A DNA stretch of 64,000 nucleotides, taken from G963665185 sp963665185. GTDB taxonomy: Bacteria; Desulfobacterota; Desulfovibrionia; Desulfovibrionales; Desulfovibrionaceae. The notes under the pieces were generated by a model. It saw only the letters and a program-made list of their open reading frames with translations, made no database searches and had not been told where the DNA came from. Positions 34,293 through 43,884 of this stretch are shown here, one piece after another. The DNA is taken from the NCBI GenBank assembly GCA_963665185.2, contig CAXXPO010000003.1:1-64000 (forward strand). Direction: 5' to 3'. Within the stretch, counting starts at the first letter, position 1; each line of letters opens with the position of its first letter. Made by a program: the position numbers and the translations under genes.

Positions 34293-34662
34293 AACACCTC
34301 CCCGCGAACCTATAAAAGACGTTGCGCACCCAATAATCCCCTTACACCTTTATCGGCAGTTTCTTCGCCCTTCTTTAGGGGGGGACATTTTTTCCCGCGG
34401 CAATGGAATGGACCCTTGTTTCTTTCCGGCCACACAACACCTCTCCCAGCTGCCGGAGAAGAGACGGAGGGAGCCCCCTTTCTGCCCCTGGACAGAAAGA
34501 TGAAGCCACTGACGTATGCGCCCTGATGCAAGGGGAAAATAATTCTCCCTCGATTTTCCGCTTTTGCCGGAAAACCAAAACAACTCCGGATTTTGACTCT
34601 CTTTTTCCTAGCAAACGCCACCAATGCAACGCAACATACTGTTTTTTATTATTATTTTTATA
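34293..34662. other. Non-coding region between divergent flaG and flagellin genes
   Basis: No frame here has a coding appearance. The right part (34610-34662) is AT-rich and leads to the sigma54 promoter. The left part is mixed and carries runs of G and C (around 34377-34384). Promoter elements for flaG must lie near 34300-34350, but none is clear. Confidence 0.5.
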
Positions 34663-34680
34663 TTGGCATCGTGAGTGCAT
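34663..34680 (+). promoter_or_regulatory. Sigma54 promoter for flagellin
   Basis: TTGGCATCGTGAGTGCAT fits the -24/-12 pattern: GG and GC are ten bases apart (TGGCAT-N5-GTGCA). It lies 58 bp before the flagellin ATG. No sigma28-type box (TAAA with GCCGATAA) was seen nearby. Confidence 0.65.
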
Positions 34681-34737
34681 AATCGAAAACAGCAACGCAC
34701 CCTAAGGAAAGGTTTGCAGCAACAAGGAGGTTCGGCA

Positions 34738-35613
34738 ATGTCTTTGGTAATTAATCACAACCTGATGGCGATGGGCGCGGCCCGAAATCTGGGCGACGCA
34801 TATGGTCGTCTCGGTGTTTCCACCAGACGTCTGTCATCGGGCTTACGTATCGGCACGGCAGCTGACGACGCCGCCGGCTTGGCCATTCGCGAACTTATGC
34901 GGTCGGATATTCAGACTCTGAACCAGGGCATGCGCAACGCAAACGACGCAATTTCCCTGATCCAGACCGCGGACGGCGCGCTCCAGGTCATAGACGAAAA
35001 ACTCATCCGAATGAAGGAACTGGCGGAACAGGCTTCCACCGGTACCTACAACTCGACCCAGCGCGGCATCATCGACTCGGAATACCAGGCCATGGCCTCG
35101 GAAATCACCCGTATCGCAATGGCCACGGACTTCAACGGCATCTACCTGCTCAACGGGCAGCTTTCCGGAACGCACAACGGAACGGGGCTGGTCTCCACAG
35201 GCAATCTCAAAATCCACTTCGGCACGGGCAACGACTCGGCGGAAGACTATTACTACATCACCATCGGCAACTCTTCGGCTTCCGCCCTGGGAGTCGGCCT
35301 GGCCGCCGGAAACTCCGTTTCCACCCAGGAACTTGCCCAGGCGTCTTTGGACAGGATCAACGCCGCCATTGTTTCCAAGGACAAAATCCGTGCCCACCTT
35401 GGCGCCATGCAGAACCGTCTGGAAAACACCATCACCAACATCCAGATACAGGCGGAAAACCTGCAGGCAGCGGAATCACGAATTTCCGACGTTGACGTGG
35501 CCACGGAAATGACCCAGTTTGTCCGCAATCAGATTCTCAGCCAGTCCGCCACCGCCATGCTGTCCCAGGCCAACAGCCTGCCCAAGATGGCCATGCAGCT
35601 CATCAGCGGATAA
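34738..35613 (+). CDS. fliC: Flagellin
   Basis: This 291-aa filament protein has complete D0/D1 regions. The N-terminus runs MSLVINHNLMAMGAARNL ... RRLSSGLRI, then AADDAAGLAIRELMRSD. The C-terminus runs RLENTITNIQIQAENLQAAE ... VRNQILSQSATAML and ends MAMQLISG. The central variable part is short, so it is a compact flagellin. It contains many Ser/Thr (YYYITIGNSSASALG) that could be glycosylated. AAGGAGG precedes the ATG at 34738. It is a single-gene unit with a sigma54 promoter and the terminator at 35637-35662. Confidence 0.96.
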   Translation: MSLVINHNLMAMGAARNLGDAYGRLGVSTRRLSSGLRIGTAADDAAGLAIRELMRSDIQTLNQGMRNANDAISLIQTADGALQVIDEKLIRMKELAEQASTGTYNSTQRGIIDSEYQAMASEITRIAMATDFNGIYLLNGQLSGTHNGTGLVSTGNLKIHFGTGNDSAEDYYYITIGNSSASALGVGLAAGNSVSTQELAQASLDRINAAIVSKDKIRAHLGAMQNRLENTITNIQIQAENLQAAESRISDVDVATEMTQFVRNQILSQSATAMLSQANSLPKMAMQLISG

Positions 35614-35636
35614 CGCCGGTTTCTTTCGAATTCGCC

Positions 35637-35662
35637 AAAGCACAGCCGTACGGCTGTGCTTT
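35637..35662. terminator. Terminator between flagellin and rnc
   Basis: AAAGCACAGCCGTACGGCTGTGCTTT is a perfect 26-bp palindrome located between the convergent flagellin and rnc genes. The T-run is short (TTT). Confidence 0.75.
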
Positions 35663-35786
35663 GTCACGATATTGACGGTACCGCGAACCTCTTCCCCGGG
35701 GGCAAGCCAGGCCGTTCCCAAAAGCCGGGCGTTTTCGGACGTCCGGCCTATTGGTGCCGGTCCTCGGAAAAAAACCGCATCTGTTC

Positions 35787-36479
35787 CTATCCGTCTTTCT
35801 CAAGAGCCTCCAGAGCCTTGCGCGCCGCATTCTGCTCCGCCTTTTTCTTGCTTGCACCTTCGGCACAGAACTCCAGCCCTCCGGGAAGACTGACTCTGAT
35901 CTCGTAATCCTTGGCATGATCCGGGCCGGTCATACGCGTAAGCGCGTACACGGGCCGCTGCTTGAAATGGCGCTGGGTATATTCCTGCAGCGCGGTCTTG
36001 AAATCCTTGGTGCGCGGCAGCGCCGCGGTCCGGGGCCAGGAATCCTTGAACATGCCGAGCACGCAGGCTTTGCCGGCACTGTACCCGCCATCCAGAAACA
36101 CCGCTCCCAGCATGGCCTCGAAGGCGTCGGCCAGCAGGGAATCCCGGTCGCGTCCCCCCTGCGTTTCCTCCCCCCGTCCCAGCAGAACGTACCGGTCCAA
36201 CTCGATGCTCCGGGCCATGGCCGCCAGACTTGATTCCTTGACCAATCTGGCCCTCAAACGGGTCAGACGCCCTTCGCGTTCTTCGGGAAAACGGGCAAAG
36301 AGCTCCTCGGAGACGGACAGTTCAAGAACCGCGTCTCCGAGAAATTCCAGCCGTTCGTTGCTCTCGTTTCCACATCCCCCCTCGTTGACCCGCGACGAAT
36401 GGGTCAGGGCGGTCACCAAAAGCCCTGTGTCGGCAAACACATAGCCGATGGTCTGCTGCAATTGCGAAAGATCCGGCAT
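35787..36479 (-). CDS. rnc: Ribonuclease III
   Basis: This 230-aa enzyme cuts double-stranded RNA (rRNA and mRNA processing). It has the signature NERLEFLGDAVLEL, the second acidic site (DAFEAMLGAVFLDGG) and a C-terminal double-stranded RNA-binding domain (DFKTALQEYTQ ... ASKKKAEQNAARKALEAL). Two ATGs stand in tandem; the second (36479) is spaced correctly from GAGGGG. The region upstream to 36763 shows no gene. Confidence 0.95.
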   Translation of the reverse strand: MPDLSQLQQTIGYVFADTGLLVTALTHSSRVNEGGCGNESNERLEFLGDAVLELSVSEELFARFPEEREGRLTRLRARLVKESSLAAMARSIELDRYVLLGRGEETQGGRDRDSLLADAFEAMLGAVFLDGGYSAGKACVLGMFKDSWPRTAALPRTKDFKTALQEYTQRHFKQRPVYALTRMTGPDHAKDYEIRVSLPGGLEFCAEGASKKKAEQNAARKALEALEKDG

Positions 36480-36763
36480 CATTCCCCTCTTTGTTTCTGC
36501 GTCATTCCGCTCTCGTTCCCAGTTCAATCCGTATTGAAAAAACCGGATCGATGACAAGATCGTTTCCGGCAATCCACCCAAAAAACAAGATCTGAAAAAA
36601 ACCACATCCCACCGTGCTGTCCGCACAGTACCGGACACGCGACGGCTTGAATCCTTCCACATGGCGCAAGGCACCCGAACCTTTGCCGGCAATCCGCGCA
36701 GGGGCTCTGGAAAATAAGACTCGGGGAGGACGCGGACTCGCCACAAAAAAGCTGGGATTTCGA

Positions 36764-39700
36764 TCAGAATACAAGATCACGCCACGGCTGTTCCCGGACT
36801 GTCGCCTCAAAGGCTTCGGCGGCAAGCGGCGGGGAAAAAACATACCCCTGAATGCGGATGCACCCGTTTTCCCGCAGGAACTCCAGCTGCTTCGTGGTCT
36901 CCACGCCTTCAGCCACGGTTTCAAGCCCCATCAGATGGGCCATGGAGAGCATTGTCCGCACCAGAACGCGTCCGTCTTCTTCCTCGTCGGAAATAAGGTC
37001 AATGAAACTCTTGTCTATCTTGATGACGTTGAAAGGCAGACGCCGCAGGTAGGCCAGGGAGGAATACCCCGTGCCAAAATCATCCAGGGCAAACCGCACG
37101 CCTATGTCGCTCAGGGAATCCAGGGTCCGCTTGGCCTCTTCAAAATTGGTCATGAGGGCGGTTTCCGTGATTTCCAATTCGAAATATTCCGGGGGCATCA
37201 GCGTATTCTGCAGCACGGCCTTCACATTGGCCACGGTATCCCCTGCCTGAAAATGGCGGGGGGACAGATTGGCCGACACCTTGAAAGGTCCCATCCCCTG
37301 AGCGATCCAGGACATGTTCTGCAGGCAGGCCTGCTCCATGACGAACAGGTCCAGCGGGACGACCATTCCCGTGTTTTCGGCAAAGGGAATGAACTTCATA
37401 GGCGGCCTGTACGTGCCATCCGGCTGCGGCCAACGGATGAGCGCCTCCATTCCGTACACATCTCCCGTGTCCGCCATGACCTTGGGCTGGTAATGCACAT
37501 CGAAGGCCTTGGCGGCAATGGCTTCCCGCAGCTCGCTTTCCAACACGACCCGGCGCATGGCCTTGTCGTTGAGATCCTTGGTGTACAGCGAAAATCTGTT
37601 CTTGCCCGCGTCCTTGGCCCGATACATGGCCAAATCCGCATTCTGCACCAGACGTTCCGGGGAGTATCCGTCCGTGGGGTAAACCGCCATGCCGATGCTC
37701 GCCCCGAGATACACGTCTCCCCCGCCCACATTGAACGGCTTGGACAGGATATCGATGATCTCCTGGGCAATCCGGGTCATGTTGGTCACATCGGTCACGT
37801 CTTCCACCAAAATGGCGAACTCATCCCCCCCGAACCGGGCCAGGGTGTCGTTGCGGCGCACGGTCTGCCGCAAACGCAGGGCGGCCTCCCGAAGAACATT
37901 GTCCCCTGCGGAATGGCCGAAGCTGTCATTGACGTTCTTGAATTCGTCCAGATCGCACAGCAACACCGCCACATGGGTTTCCCGCCGGGCCGCGCTCTGG
38001 ATGGCATGGTCCAGACGGTCCATGAACAACTGACGGTTGGCCAACTCGGTCAAGTCATCGGTGAAGGCCATTTCCGCCAATTGCCGCTCAGCCTCCTTGC
38101 GGGCGCTTATGTCCTCAATGGAGGCCACGCTCAGTGAGGTTCCAGGTATCATGGCCACGGTCATGGCCACGGAATGCTGCCGTCCGCGGGAATCGATGAA
38201 CCTGGCTTCATAATTGCGAGGGGCCGCGTCATTGCTCTTTCGCCGCAGGTCGTGAAATTCGCGCATGCGGGCAAGATCGTCACGATGGAAAAAATCAGTC
38301 CAGGAAATTTCGCCCTGCTCGAACTCCTCGGCCGGCACGCCGGAAAGTTTGACAAACTCGCTGTTGGCCAACCGGATGGTCGTGTCGTGGTCCATAAGAA
38401 TGCTTGCCGTGCCCGTATTCATGAAGATGGTGCGGTACTTCTGCTCCGATTCCTTCAATGCGACACGGGCGGAGTCCTGGTCCGTGACGTCCACGAAGGT
38501 TTCCACAAGATACGGCTCCCCTCCCCGGTCAATGAGGGTTACCGACTTGAGAATGGTCCGCTTTTTCCCGTCGTGCGTCAGCAGGATGCGCCGAGCCAGT
38601 TCGCCGGAAGCTCCCTTGTCCAGAACCGGACAATTTCCCCGCCTGTTGGGACAGATGAAGCCGTGACACTCCCGTCCCACGATCTTGTCCTTGTCCAGGC
38701 CGATAAGCTGCAGGGCATAGGCATTGATATCGCGCACCAGACGATCCTTGCAGGAAATGATCACAACTCCCACCTGCATGGAATCAAGCATCCGCTCCAC
38801 AAAACGGTCCCCCTCGCGCATTTGTCGGACAAAACGGTCCATGGCCTGGGCCATTCGAGCCAGTTCGTCATTGCCTTGCAACCGTATGTTCAGCTCCGCG
38901 TCGGGGTCTTCGCTGGCAGCGTTCAACTGCCGGTACATGCGGGAAAGACGGGCCAGAATGTTGCGCTCCAAGAGGAGGATCATGACCGCCCCCATGACAA
39001 AAGCGGACAGGGACAGCATGAAGAAATTGATGCGCGACAACGCCAGACCGGCGTTATAAATAGAGCGTTCCATGGATGCAGCCAGAAGAAACGCCACCCG
39101 GCCCTGGATATCGCGCAATCCCTGAAAGCAGACGATGCCATCGTCATACGTCACCATTTGCCGTTCCTCGCTCCAGGTCCCAGGCTCTCCCGCGACAGCG
39201 CCCAGTCTCTCCGGCAAGGGAGGGAAACCCGGCCCGTAGAACTCCAATTCCCCCTGAATGCTTTGAGAAATATGGCTGACGGCCTGGCTGTCAAGCAGGC
39301 GTCCCATGAGCAACCACCCGGCACATGGTCCGCTTTTGTCGCTTTTCATGATCGGCTCGCAGGCAATCAGCAGACCGGAGTCGGGCAGGGAGAGGATGCC
39401 GGAAAATCCATGCGGCGTATCGTCTCCACGAACGACGAACCGGTCAGCCAGGGAATCTTTGATTTCCTGGGGAAGTGCGTGCCAATGCTCCGTGTCTCTT
39501 GGCAGAAAAGCACTCCAGCGCACTGTTCCGGCGGCGTCGAAAAAAGCCAGCACATTGAGCTGAAGATTTTGCAAAATGTCCTTGGGAAGGTTGGAATCGA
39601 CAAAATCCTGGTTGGGCTTCTGAACAAATGCGTAGCTGTCGTCCCACCATGCCCAGTCGGAAACCATTGTCCGCAGCTGGGCGCTCACAGAGTCCATCGC

Positions 39701-39853
39701 CGTCACGGCCCGGTCCAGACTCTGCTGCGCCTCGCCGCGCTCCAGGCGGACGAACTCCCCCCGTATGAGCGAATCGGTCAAAAGAAACTGCACCCCGACA
39801 AGCAGCAGGAAGACAGCGGCAATGGTGAATATGGTTGCTCTGCGCAATGTCAT
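36764..39853 (-). CDS. Membrane GGDEF-EAL cyclic-di-GMP enzyme with CHASE4 and PAS domains
   Basis: The 1029-aa protein has two membrane helices (about 8-26 and 280-297) around a periplasmic CHASE4-like sensor (SDWAWWDDSYAFVQ). A HAMP segment and two PAS domains (around 355-460 and 470-590) follow. The GGDEF domain keeps the active motif ARFGGDEFAIL, and the EAL domain keeps MEALIRW, ELEITETAL, DDFGTGYSSLAYL and DKSFI. Both synthase and phosphodiesterase sites look intact, so it may be bifunctional. A Cys-rich PAS loop (ECHGFICPNRRGNCPVLDKG) could bind a metal or cofactor. Confidence 0.9.
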   Translation of the reverse strand: MTLRRATIFTIAAVFLLLVGVQFLLTDSLIRGEFVRLERGEAQQSLDRAVTAMDSVSAQLRTMVSDWAWWDDSYAFVQKPNQDFVDSNLPKDILQNLQLNVLAFFDAAGTVRWSAFLPRDTEHWHALPQEIKDSLADRFVVRGDDTPHGFSGILSLPDSGLLIACEPIMKSDKSGPCAGWLLMGRLLDSQAVSHISQSIQGELEFYGPGFPPLPERLGAVAGEPGTWSEERQMVTYDDGIVCFQGLRDIQGRVAFLLAASMERSIYNAGLALSRINFFMLSLSAFVMGAVMILLLERNILARLSRMYRQLNAASEDPDAELNIRLQGNDELARMAQAMDRFVRQMREGDRFVERMLDSMQVGVVIISCKDRLVRDINAYALQLIGLDKDKIVGRECHGFICPNRRGNCPVLDKGASGELARRILLTHDGKKRTILKSVTLIDRGGEPYLVETFVDVTDQDSARVALKESEQKYRTIFMNTGTASILMDHDTTIRLANSEFVKLSGVPAEEFEQGEISWTDFFHRDDLARMREFHDLRRKSNDAAPRNYEARFIDSRGRQHSVAMTVAMIPGTSLSVASIEDISARKEAERQLAEMAFTDDLTELANRQLFMDRLDHAIQSAARRETHVAVLLCDLDEFKNVNDSFGHSAGDNVLREAALRLRQTVRRNDTLARFGGDEFAILVEDVTDVTNMTRIAQEIIDILSKPFNVGGGDVYLGASIGMAVYPTDGYSPERLVQNADLAMYRAKDAGKNRFSLYTKDLNDKAMRRVVLESELREAIAAKAFDVHYQPKVMADTGDVYGMEALIRWPQPDGTYRPPMKFIPFAENTGMVVPLDLFVMEQACLQNMSWIAQGMGPFKVSANLSPRHFQAGDTVANVKAVLQNTLMPPEYFELEITETALMTNFEEAKRTLDSLSDIGVRFALDDFGTGYSSLAYLRRLPFNVIKIDKSFIDLISDEEEDGRVLVRTMLSMAHLMGLETVAEGVETTKQLEFLRENGCIRIQGYVFSPPLAAEAFEATVREQPWRDLVF

Positions 39854-39952
39854 ACGCGATCCGGTATTTTCTCGAAAACGATTAGCAGGTTTGCAGTTTC
39901 AAACGCATGCTATTTGATTACCGGCCCGTTGGGAACATTTTCTGAAAAAAAA

Positions 39953-40429
39953 TCATCCCCCATATCCAACATCTTCCTGCCAGGGACCGCATTCCGCCCT
40001 GGAGCGCGCCAGGATGTCGCAACGTTCGTTCTCGGCATGTCCGGCATGCCCCTTCAGCCAGTGGAAGGCCACGTCATGCAGGGCCAGCAGCGGAATGAGA
40101 CGCAGCCACAAATCCTTGTTCTTGACCGGTTTTTTCGCCGAATTGATCCAATTGTTACGTTGCCAGGAATCCAGCCATTTCTTCGTAATGGCGTTGCGCA
40201 CATATTGGGAATCGGTAAACAGGTTCACTTTGCATGAACGCCTGAGCGAACCGAGGGATTCGATAACAGCCAGAAGTTCCATGCGGTTGTTGGTGGTCCG
40301 CTTGAACCCCCCATCCATTTCCCTGCGGTGCCCGGCGCATTCCAATACCGCTCCCCAGCCGCCGGGACCGGGATTGCCGAGACAGGAGCCGTCCGTATGT
40401 ATAGTCACAAGCTTGGGCGCTTCAGCCAT
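39953..40429 (-). CDS. rnhA: Ribonuclease HI
   Basis: This 158-aa enzyme degrades RNA in RNA:DNA hybrids. The four acidic catalytic residues are in place: HTDGSCLGNPGPGGWG, NNRMELLAVIE, LFTDSQYV and ENERCDILAR. GGAGG six nt before the second ATG makes 40429 the better start than 40441. The start overlaps the end of the upstream membrane protein gene by eight bases. Confidence 0.95.
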   Translation of the reverse strand: MAEAPKLVTIHTDGSCLGNPGPGGWGAVLECAGHRREMDGGFKRTTNNRMELLAVIESLGSLRRSCKVNLFTDSQYVRNAITKKWLDSWQRNNWINSAKKPVKNKDLWLRLIPLLALHDVAFHWLKGHAGHAENERCDILARSRAECGPWQEDVGYGG

Positions 40430-40931
40430 TTTTTCCTCCATGTATTTCCGTCAGCCGCTCCCAGACCACGGCCAGCGCAAAGGTGATTCCCTCGCGCCAG
40501 TCGGCCCCGTCGGCAAACAGCGTGGATAAATAATCGGTCTGCAACCGTTTCAGAAAGTCAGCTCCCAGGCTGTTGCTGAGCAGGGGAGGAAATTTCACCA
40601 CCACCTGCTGTCCGGCCGGGTCGATGCCCAGAAAAACCGTCTTGGCATCAAGTTTCGGCTCGACAACCGGTTCGTTCTTCACCTGCATGCGGAACTCCAG
40701 TCCGTATTCCGCCTTCAGGCTGCGGGCGAAGCCACGCACAAAGGCCAGCTGCTTTTTATCCATGGACCCGGTGGCGTCGAACACGGCCTGCGTATCCTTG
40801 ATTTTCCGCATGGTCTGGCCCGTGTGCTCCCAGAACGCCCAGATGACGAGTCCGAAAATTCCCACCAGGGCAAGTCCTCTGAGTACTTTTTCTTTGGGGG
40901 AATAATCCCCCTTGGGCATGAATCGCGACAT
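40422..40931 (-). CDS. Membrane-anchored protein of unknown function (TPM-like domain?)
   Basis: The 169-aa product has a basic N-terminus, a membrane helix (about 20-37, VLRGLALVGIFGLVIWAFW) and a soluble alpha/beta domain. The domain (LAFVRGFARSLKAEYGLEFRMQVK ... TVFLGIDPAGQQVVVKFPPLL) has the outline of TPM-type domains, but the match is tentative. It overlaps rnhA, so both are co-transcribed. The start at 40931 (MSRFMPKGDYS) is the likelier one. Confidence 0.6.
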   Translation of the reverse strand: MSRFMPKGDYSPKEKVLRGLALVGIFGLVIWAFWEHTGQTMRKIKDTQAVFDATGSMDKKQLAFVRGFARSLKAEYGLEFRMQVKNEPVVEPKLDAKTVFLGIDPAGQQVVVKFPPLLSNSLGADFLKRLQTDYLSTLFADGADWREGITFALAVVWERLTEIHGGKNG

Positions 40932-41168
40932 GGTCTTTCCCGTTATGTATGATGACGGCAATATACGTATAGAAATACTCTACACATGCACGCCCCGTCC
41001 GGGCAAGTGCTGCCACGAAATCCGGCAGCAGGGAAGAAGAAAAACAACATCGGGCCTTTTACGCGAATGCGTTTTGCCGAAAGGACAGGACATTGAAAAA
41101 AACCCGTTTGCTTTTTCCATAACAAACACTGCGTCGCCATCCGTCGGAAGAACAACCGGTCGGCCACA

Positions 41169-43685
41169 TCAGCCTGCGCCCCCCGCCTTGTTCCACACTT
41201 CGTCCACGATACGGGACAGCTCGTCCAGGCGGAAAGGCTTCATGATCACATGGCACACGCCGATGGCAGTCATATCGATGTCCCGAAGCCGGGCGGAAAA
41301 CCCGGTGCACAACACAATGGGCAGGTCGGGCCGCAAACTGTGGACCTCTCGCGCCAAACGGTCTCCGGTCAGATACGGCATGGTCTGGTCCGAAATAAGC
41401 AGATCAAAGGCCGCCGGGTTCTTGCGGAACAGGTCCAACGCCTCCAGACTGTTGTTGGTTCCGGTCACTTCGTACCCCAGTTCTTCCAGCATGTCCGTGC
41501 CTATCCGCACCATGTCCGGTTCGTCATCCACATAGAGAATCCGCCCCTGCCCCTTCTGCGGGGTGTGTCTGGTCCTTGTGTTGCCCTCCCCGGCCGCCTC
41601 GGCCACCGGGAAGAACAGGTCGAAGCGGCAGCCTCCGCCCAGCCGGTTGCGCACCGTGATTTCCCCTCCCAGGCTGCCCATGATGCCGTGCACCAGGGCA
41701 AGCCCCATGCCCGTGCCTTCGCCCTGGGGCTTGGTGGTGAAAAACGGGTCGAAAATACGGGCCAGCATCTCCTTGGGAATTCCCGGGCCGTTGTCGGCCA
41801 CGCTCAGATGCATGTAGCGGCCCGGAGCGAGATGGTCCACGGGTGCTCCCCCCGCCTCCCTGACCTCGGGCGACAGGGTGATCTCAATGATCCCCCCGCT
41901 GTCCTTGAGGGCATAGGCCGCATTGGTTCCAAGATTCATGACCACCTGGTGGATCTGGCTGGGGTCGGCCAGGATGGCTCCGCCCCGAGGCTGAAGATCC
42001 GCACGGATTTCCATGGTGGACGGCAGGGAGGTGGCCAGCAGGCCCACCACCTCCTCCACGATGGCTCCCAGTTCGACCTTGCGCCGTTCCGGCTCCCTGC
42101 GCCGACTGAACACCAGAATCTGGTGGATCATCTCCTTGGCCCGCTGGGCCACCCGCAGAATGCGTTCCAGATTGGCGCGGGGCCGTGTTCCCTCTTCCGC
42201 TGCGGGCAGGGCAAGTTCGGCATACCCCTGGATGGCGGCCACGATATTGTTGAAGTCGTGGGCAATGCCTCCCGCCAAGGTGCCCAGCTCCTCCATTTTC
42301 TGGCTTTGCCGCAAGCGGTGCTCCATCTGCAACTGCTCGGTGATGTCGCGCACCACCTCCACGTAGTTGGTGACCTGCCCGGCCTCGCTGAACACGGGCG
42401 AGACCGTCAGGTCGGTCTCAAAAGTGGTGCCGTCCTTGCGTCGGTAGGTGGTCTGTCCCCGCCAGACCTGTCCCTGTTCCAGGTCGTCCCAAAGACGCTT
42501 GTACAGGTCCGGATCGTTGTCTCCGCGGATAAAGGCGATGTGCCGGTGTATGATTTCCTCCATGCCGTACCCGGACATGCGCAGAAAGGCCGGGTTGGCG
42601 TATTCCAGACGCTGCTCCGTATCCAGAATAAAAATACCGTCCTCGGTCTGCTCAATGGCCGCCAGCAGACGACGACGCCGCATCAATTCCAGCTTGAGTT
42701 CCCCGGTGCGCTGAGCCACCTTGCGGGTCAGGGTCCTGTTCCAGGCGATGATGCCCACCAGGCTGAACAACACAAGGGCAGCCATGACGACGACCATGCC
42801 CCATATCTGCTTGTGCTGACGCAAAAAGCTCATGTAGTGCTGGTCCAGCGTGACCCATTTGCGGTAGATGGTTTCCCGTTCGGCCTCGGTGATACGGTCC
42901 AGGCCCTTTTGGATGATGGCCGTCAGCACGGGCATGTCCGACCGGACGGCCATGCGGTTGAAAATCTTATAGTCCGTATGTCCGGCCACACGCAGGTTGG
43001 TTATTCCCTTGTTTTCGATGTAATAGCTGGCCTGGGGCAGGGTGATGACCGTGGCATCGATTTCGTCAAAGGAAACATGCAGCAGGGCGGCCAGATAATT
43101 GTACACAGGCTGGACATGCAGCCTGGGATAGTATTTGTGCACATAGTCCACCACCGCGTATTCCTTGGGAAGGGCGATATCCATGCCTTTTTCCTGCATG
43201 TCCGCCAAAGTCAGGAACTCCTTCCGGTTCTTGTTCACCAGAATGGCCGTGGGCAGCACCAGATAGGGGCGGGTGAAGTTCAGATGGCTGAAACGGGCCG
43301 GGTTCGCGGCGAACGCTCCGATGATGTCCACCTGCCGATCCTCGGCCATCTTGAGCAGTTCCTTGAGATTATAGGCCTGGACAATCCGGAATCGGAAGTT
43401 GAGCTTCTCCTCAAGAAGCATTATGTAATCGGCCACCATGCCCTGGTAACGATCATTTTCATCAAAGTATTCAAAAGGTTTGTTGGAAGGAGTCGCGGCC
43501 AGCCGGATTCTCCCCGCATGTTCCGCAAGCCATTTGCGCTCCTGTGGAGTGAGCGGATCTTCCGGCGCGGCAGTGCATGAGGCAAGCGCCAGAACCATGC
43601 ACAACAATCCGAAAAGGCCCAAGGCGGGACAAGACCAGGGGAAGAAAAACGTGAACCAACGATGTGATGCAGTGGTGTGTGTCAT
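41169..43685 (-). CDS. Hybrid sensor histidine kinase with periplasmic binding-protein domain
   Basis: The 838-aa protein starts at the ATG at 43685. It has a hydrophobic leader ending VLALASC (lipobox-like), a solute-binding (SBP_bac_3) domain (about 50-280; KPFEYFDENDRYQGMVADYI), a membrane helix (about 300-320) and a PAS domain. A histidine kinase follows (AGGIAHDFNNIVAAIQGY, with ATP site ADNGPGIPKEM and GEGTGMGLALV), then a receiver at the end (ILYVDDEPDM, SDQTMP, MKPF). SBP_bac_3 sensors detect amino acids or similar solutes. It is divergent from the sigma54 regulator at 43885 and close to a TRAP-serine dehydratase operon, its likely circuit. Confidence 0.9.
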   Translation of the reverse strand: MTHTTASHRWFTFFFPWSCPALGLFGLLCMVLALASCTAAPEDPLTPQERKWLAEHAGRIRLAATPSNKPFEYFDENDRYQGMVADYIMLLEEKLNFRFRIVQAYNLKELLKMAEDRQVDIIGAFAANPARFSHLNFTRPYLVLPTAILVNKNRKEFLTLADMQEKGMDIALPKEYAVVDYVHKYYPRLHVQPVYNYLAALLHVSFDEIDATVITLPQASYYIENKGITNLRVAGHTDYKIFNRMAVRSDMPVLTAIIQKGLDRITEAERETIYRKWVTLDQHYMSFLRQHKQIWGMVVVMAALVLFSLVGIIAWNRTLTRKVAQRTGELKLELMRRRRLLAAIEQTEDGIFILDTEQRLEYANPAFLRMSGYGMEEIIHRHIAFIRGDNDPDLYKRLWDDLEQGQVWRGQTTYRRKDGTTFETDLTVSPVFSEAGQVTNYVEVVRDITEQLQMEHRLRQSQKMEELGTLAGGIAHDFNNIVAAIQGYAELALPAAEEGTRPRANLERILRVAQRAKEMIHQILVFSRRREPERRKVELGAIVEEVVGLLATSLPSTMEIRADLQPRGGAILADPSQIHQVVMNLGTNAAYALKDSGGIIEITLSPEVREAGGAPVDHLAPGRYMHLSVADNGPGIPKEMLARIFDPFFTTKPQGEGTGMGLALVHGIMGSLGGEITVRNRLGGGCRFDLFFPVAEAAGEGNTRTRHTPQKGQGRILYVDDEPDMVRIGTDMLEELGYEVTGTNNSLEALDLFRKNPAAFDLLISDQTMPYLTGDRLAREVHSLRPDLPIVLCTGFSARLRDIDMTAIGVCHVIMKPFRLDELSRIVDEVWNKAGGAG

Positions 43686-43884
43686 GTCGCATACTTCCGA
43701 GGTGGTATATACCTTGGGGGGACAGGTTGATATCCGTTGCCTTTGGCAAGCCGCATGCAGATATCCTGCCATATCGTCCCGAAAAACACGCTTGCGTGGG
43801 CAATACCGCATGCCAGGTACCCGGGCAAGCCGAATGGCCACGCAACGAACACGACGGACACAGTATGCGTCCAAGGCGGTGAAC

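Noticed and set aside
41250..43580. Long plus-strand open frame (776 codons) opposite the hybrid kinase
   Set aside because: Antisense to a gene with full kinase domains; a composition artefact.
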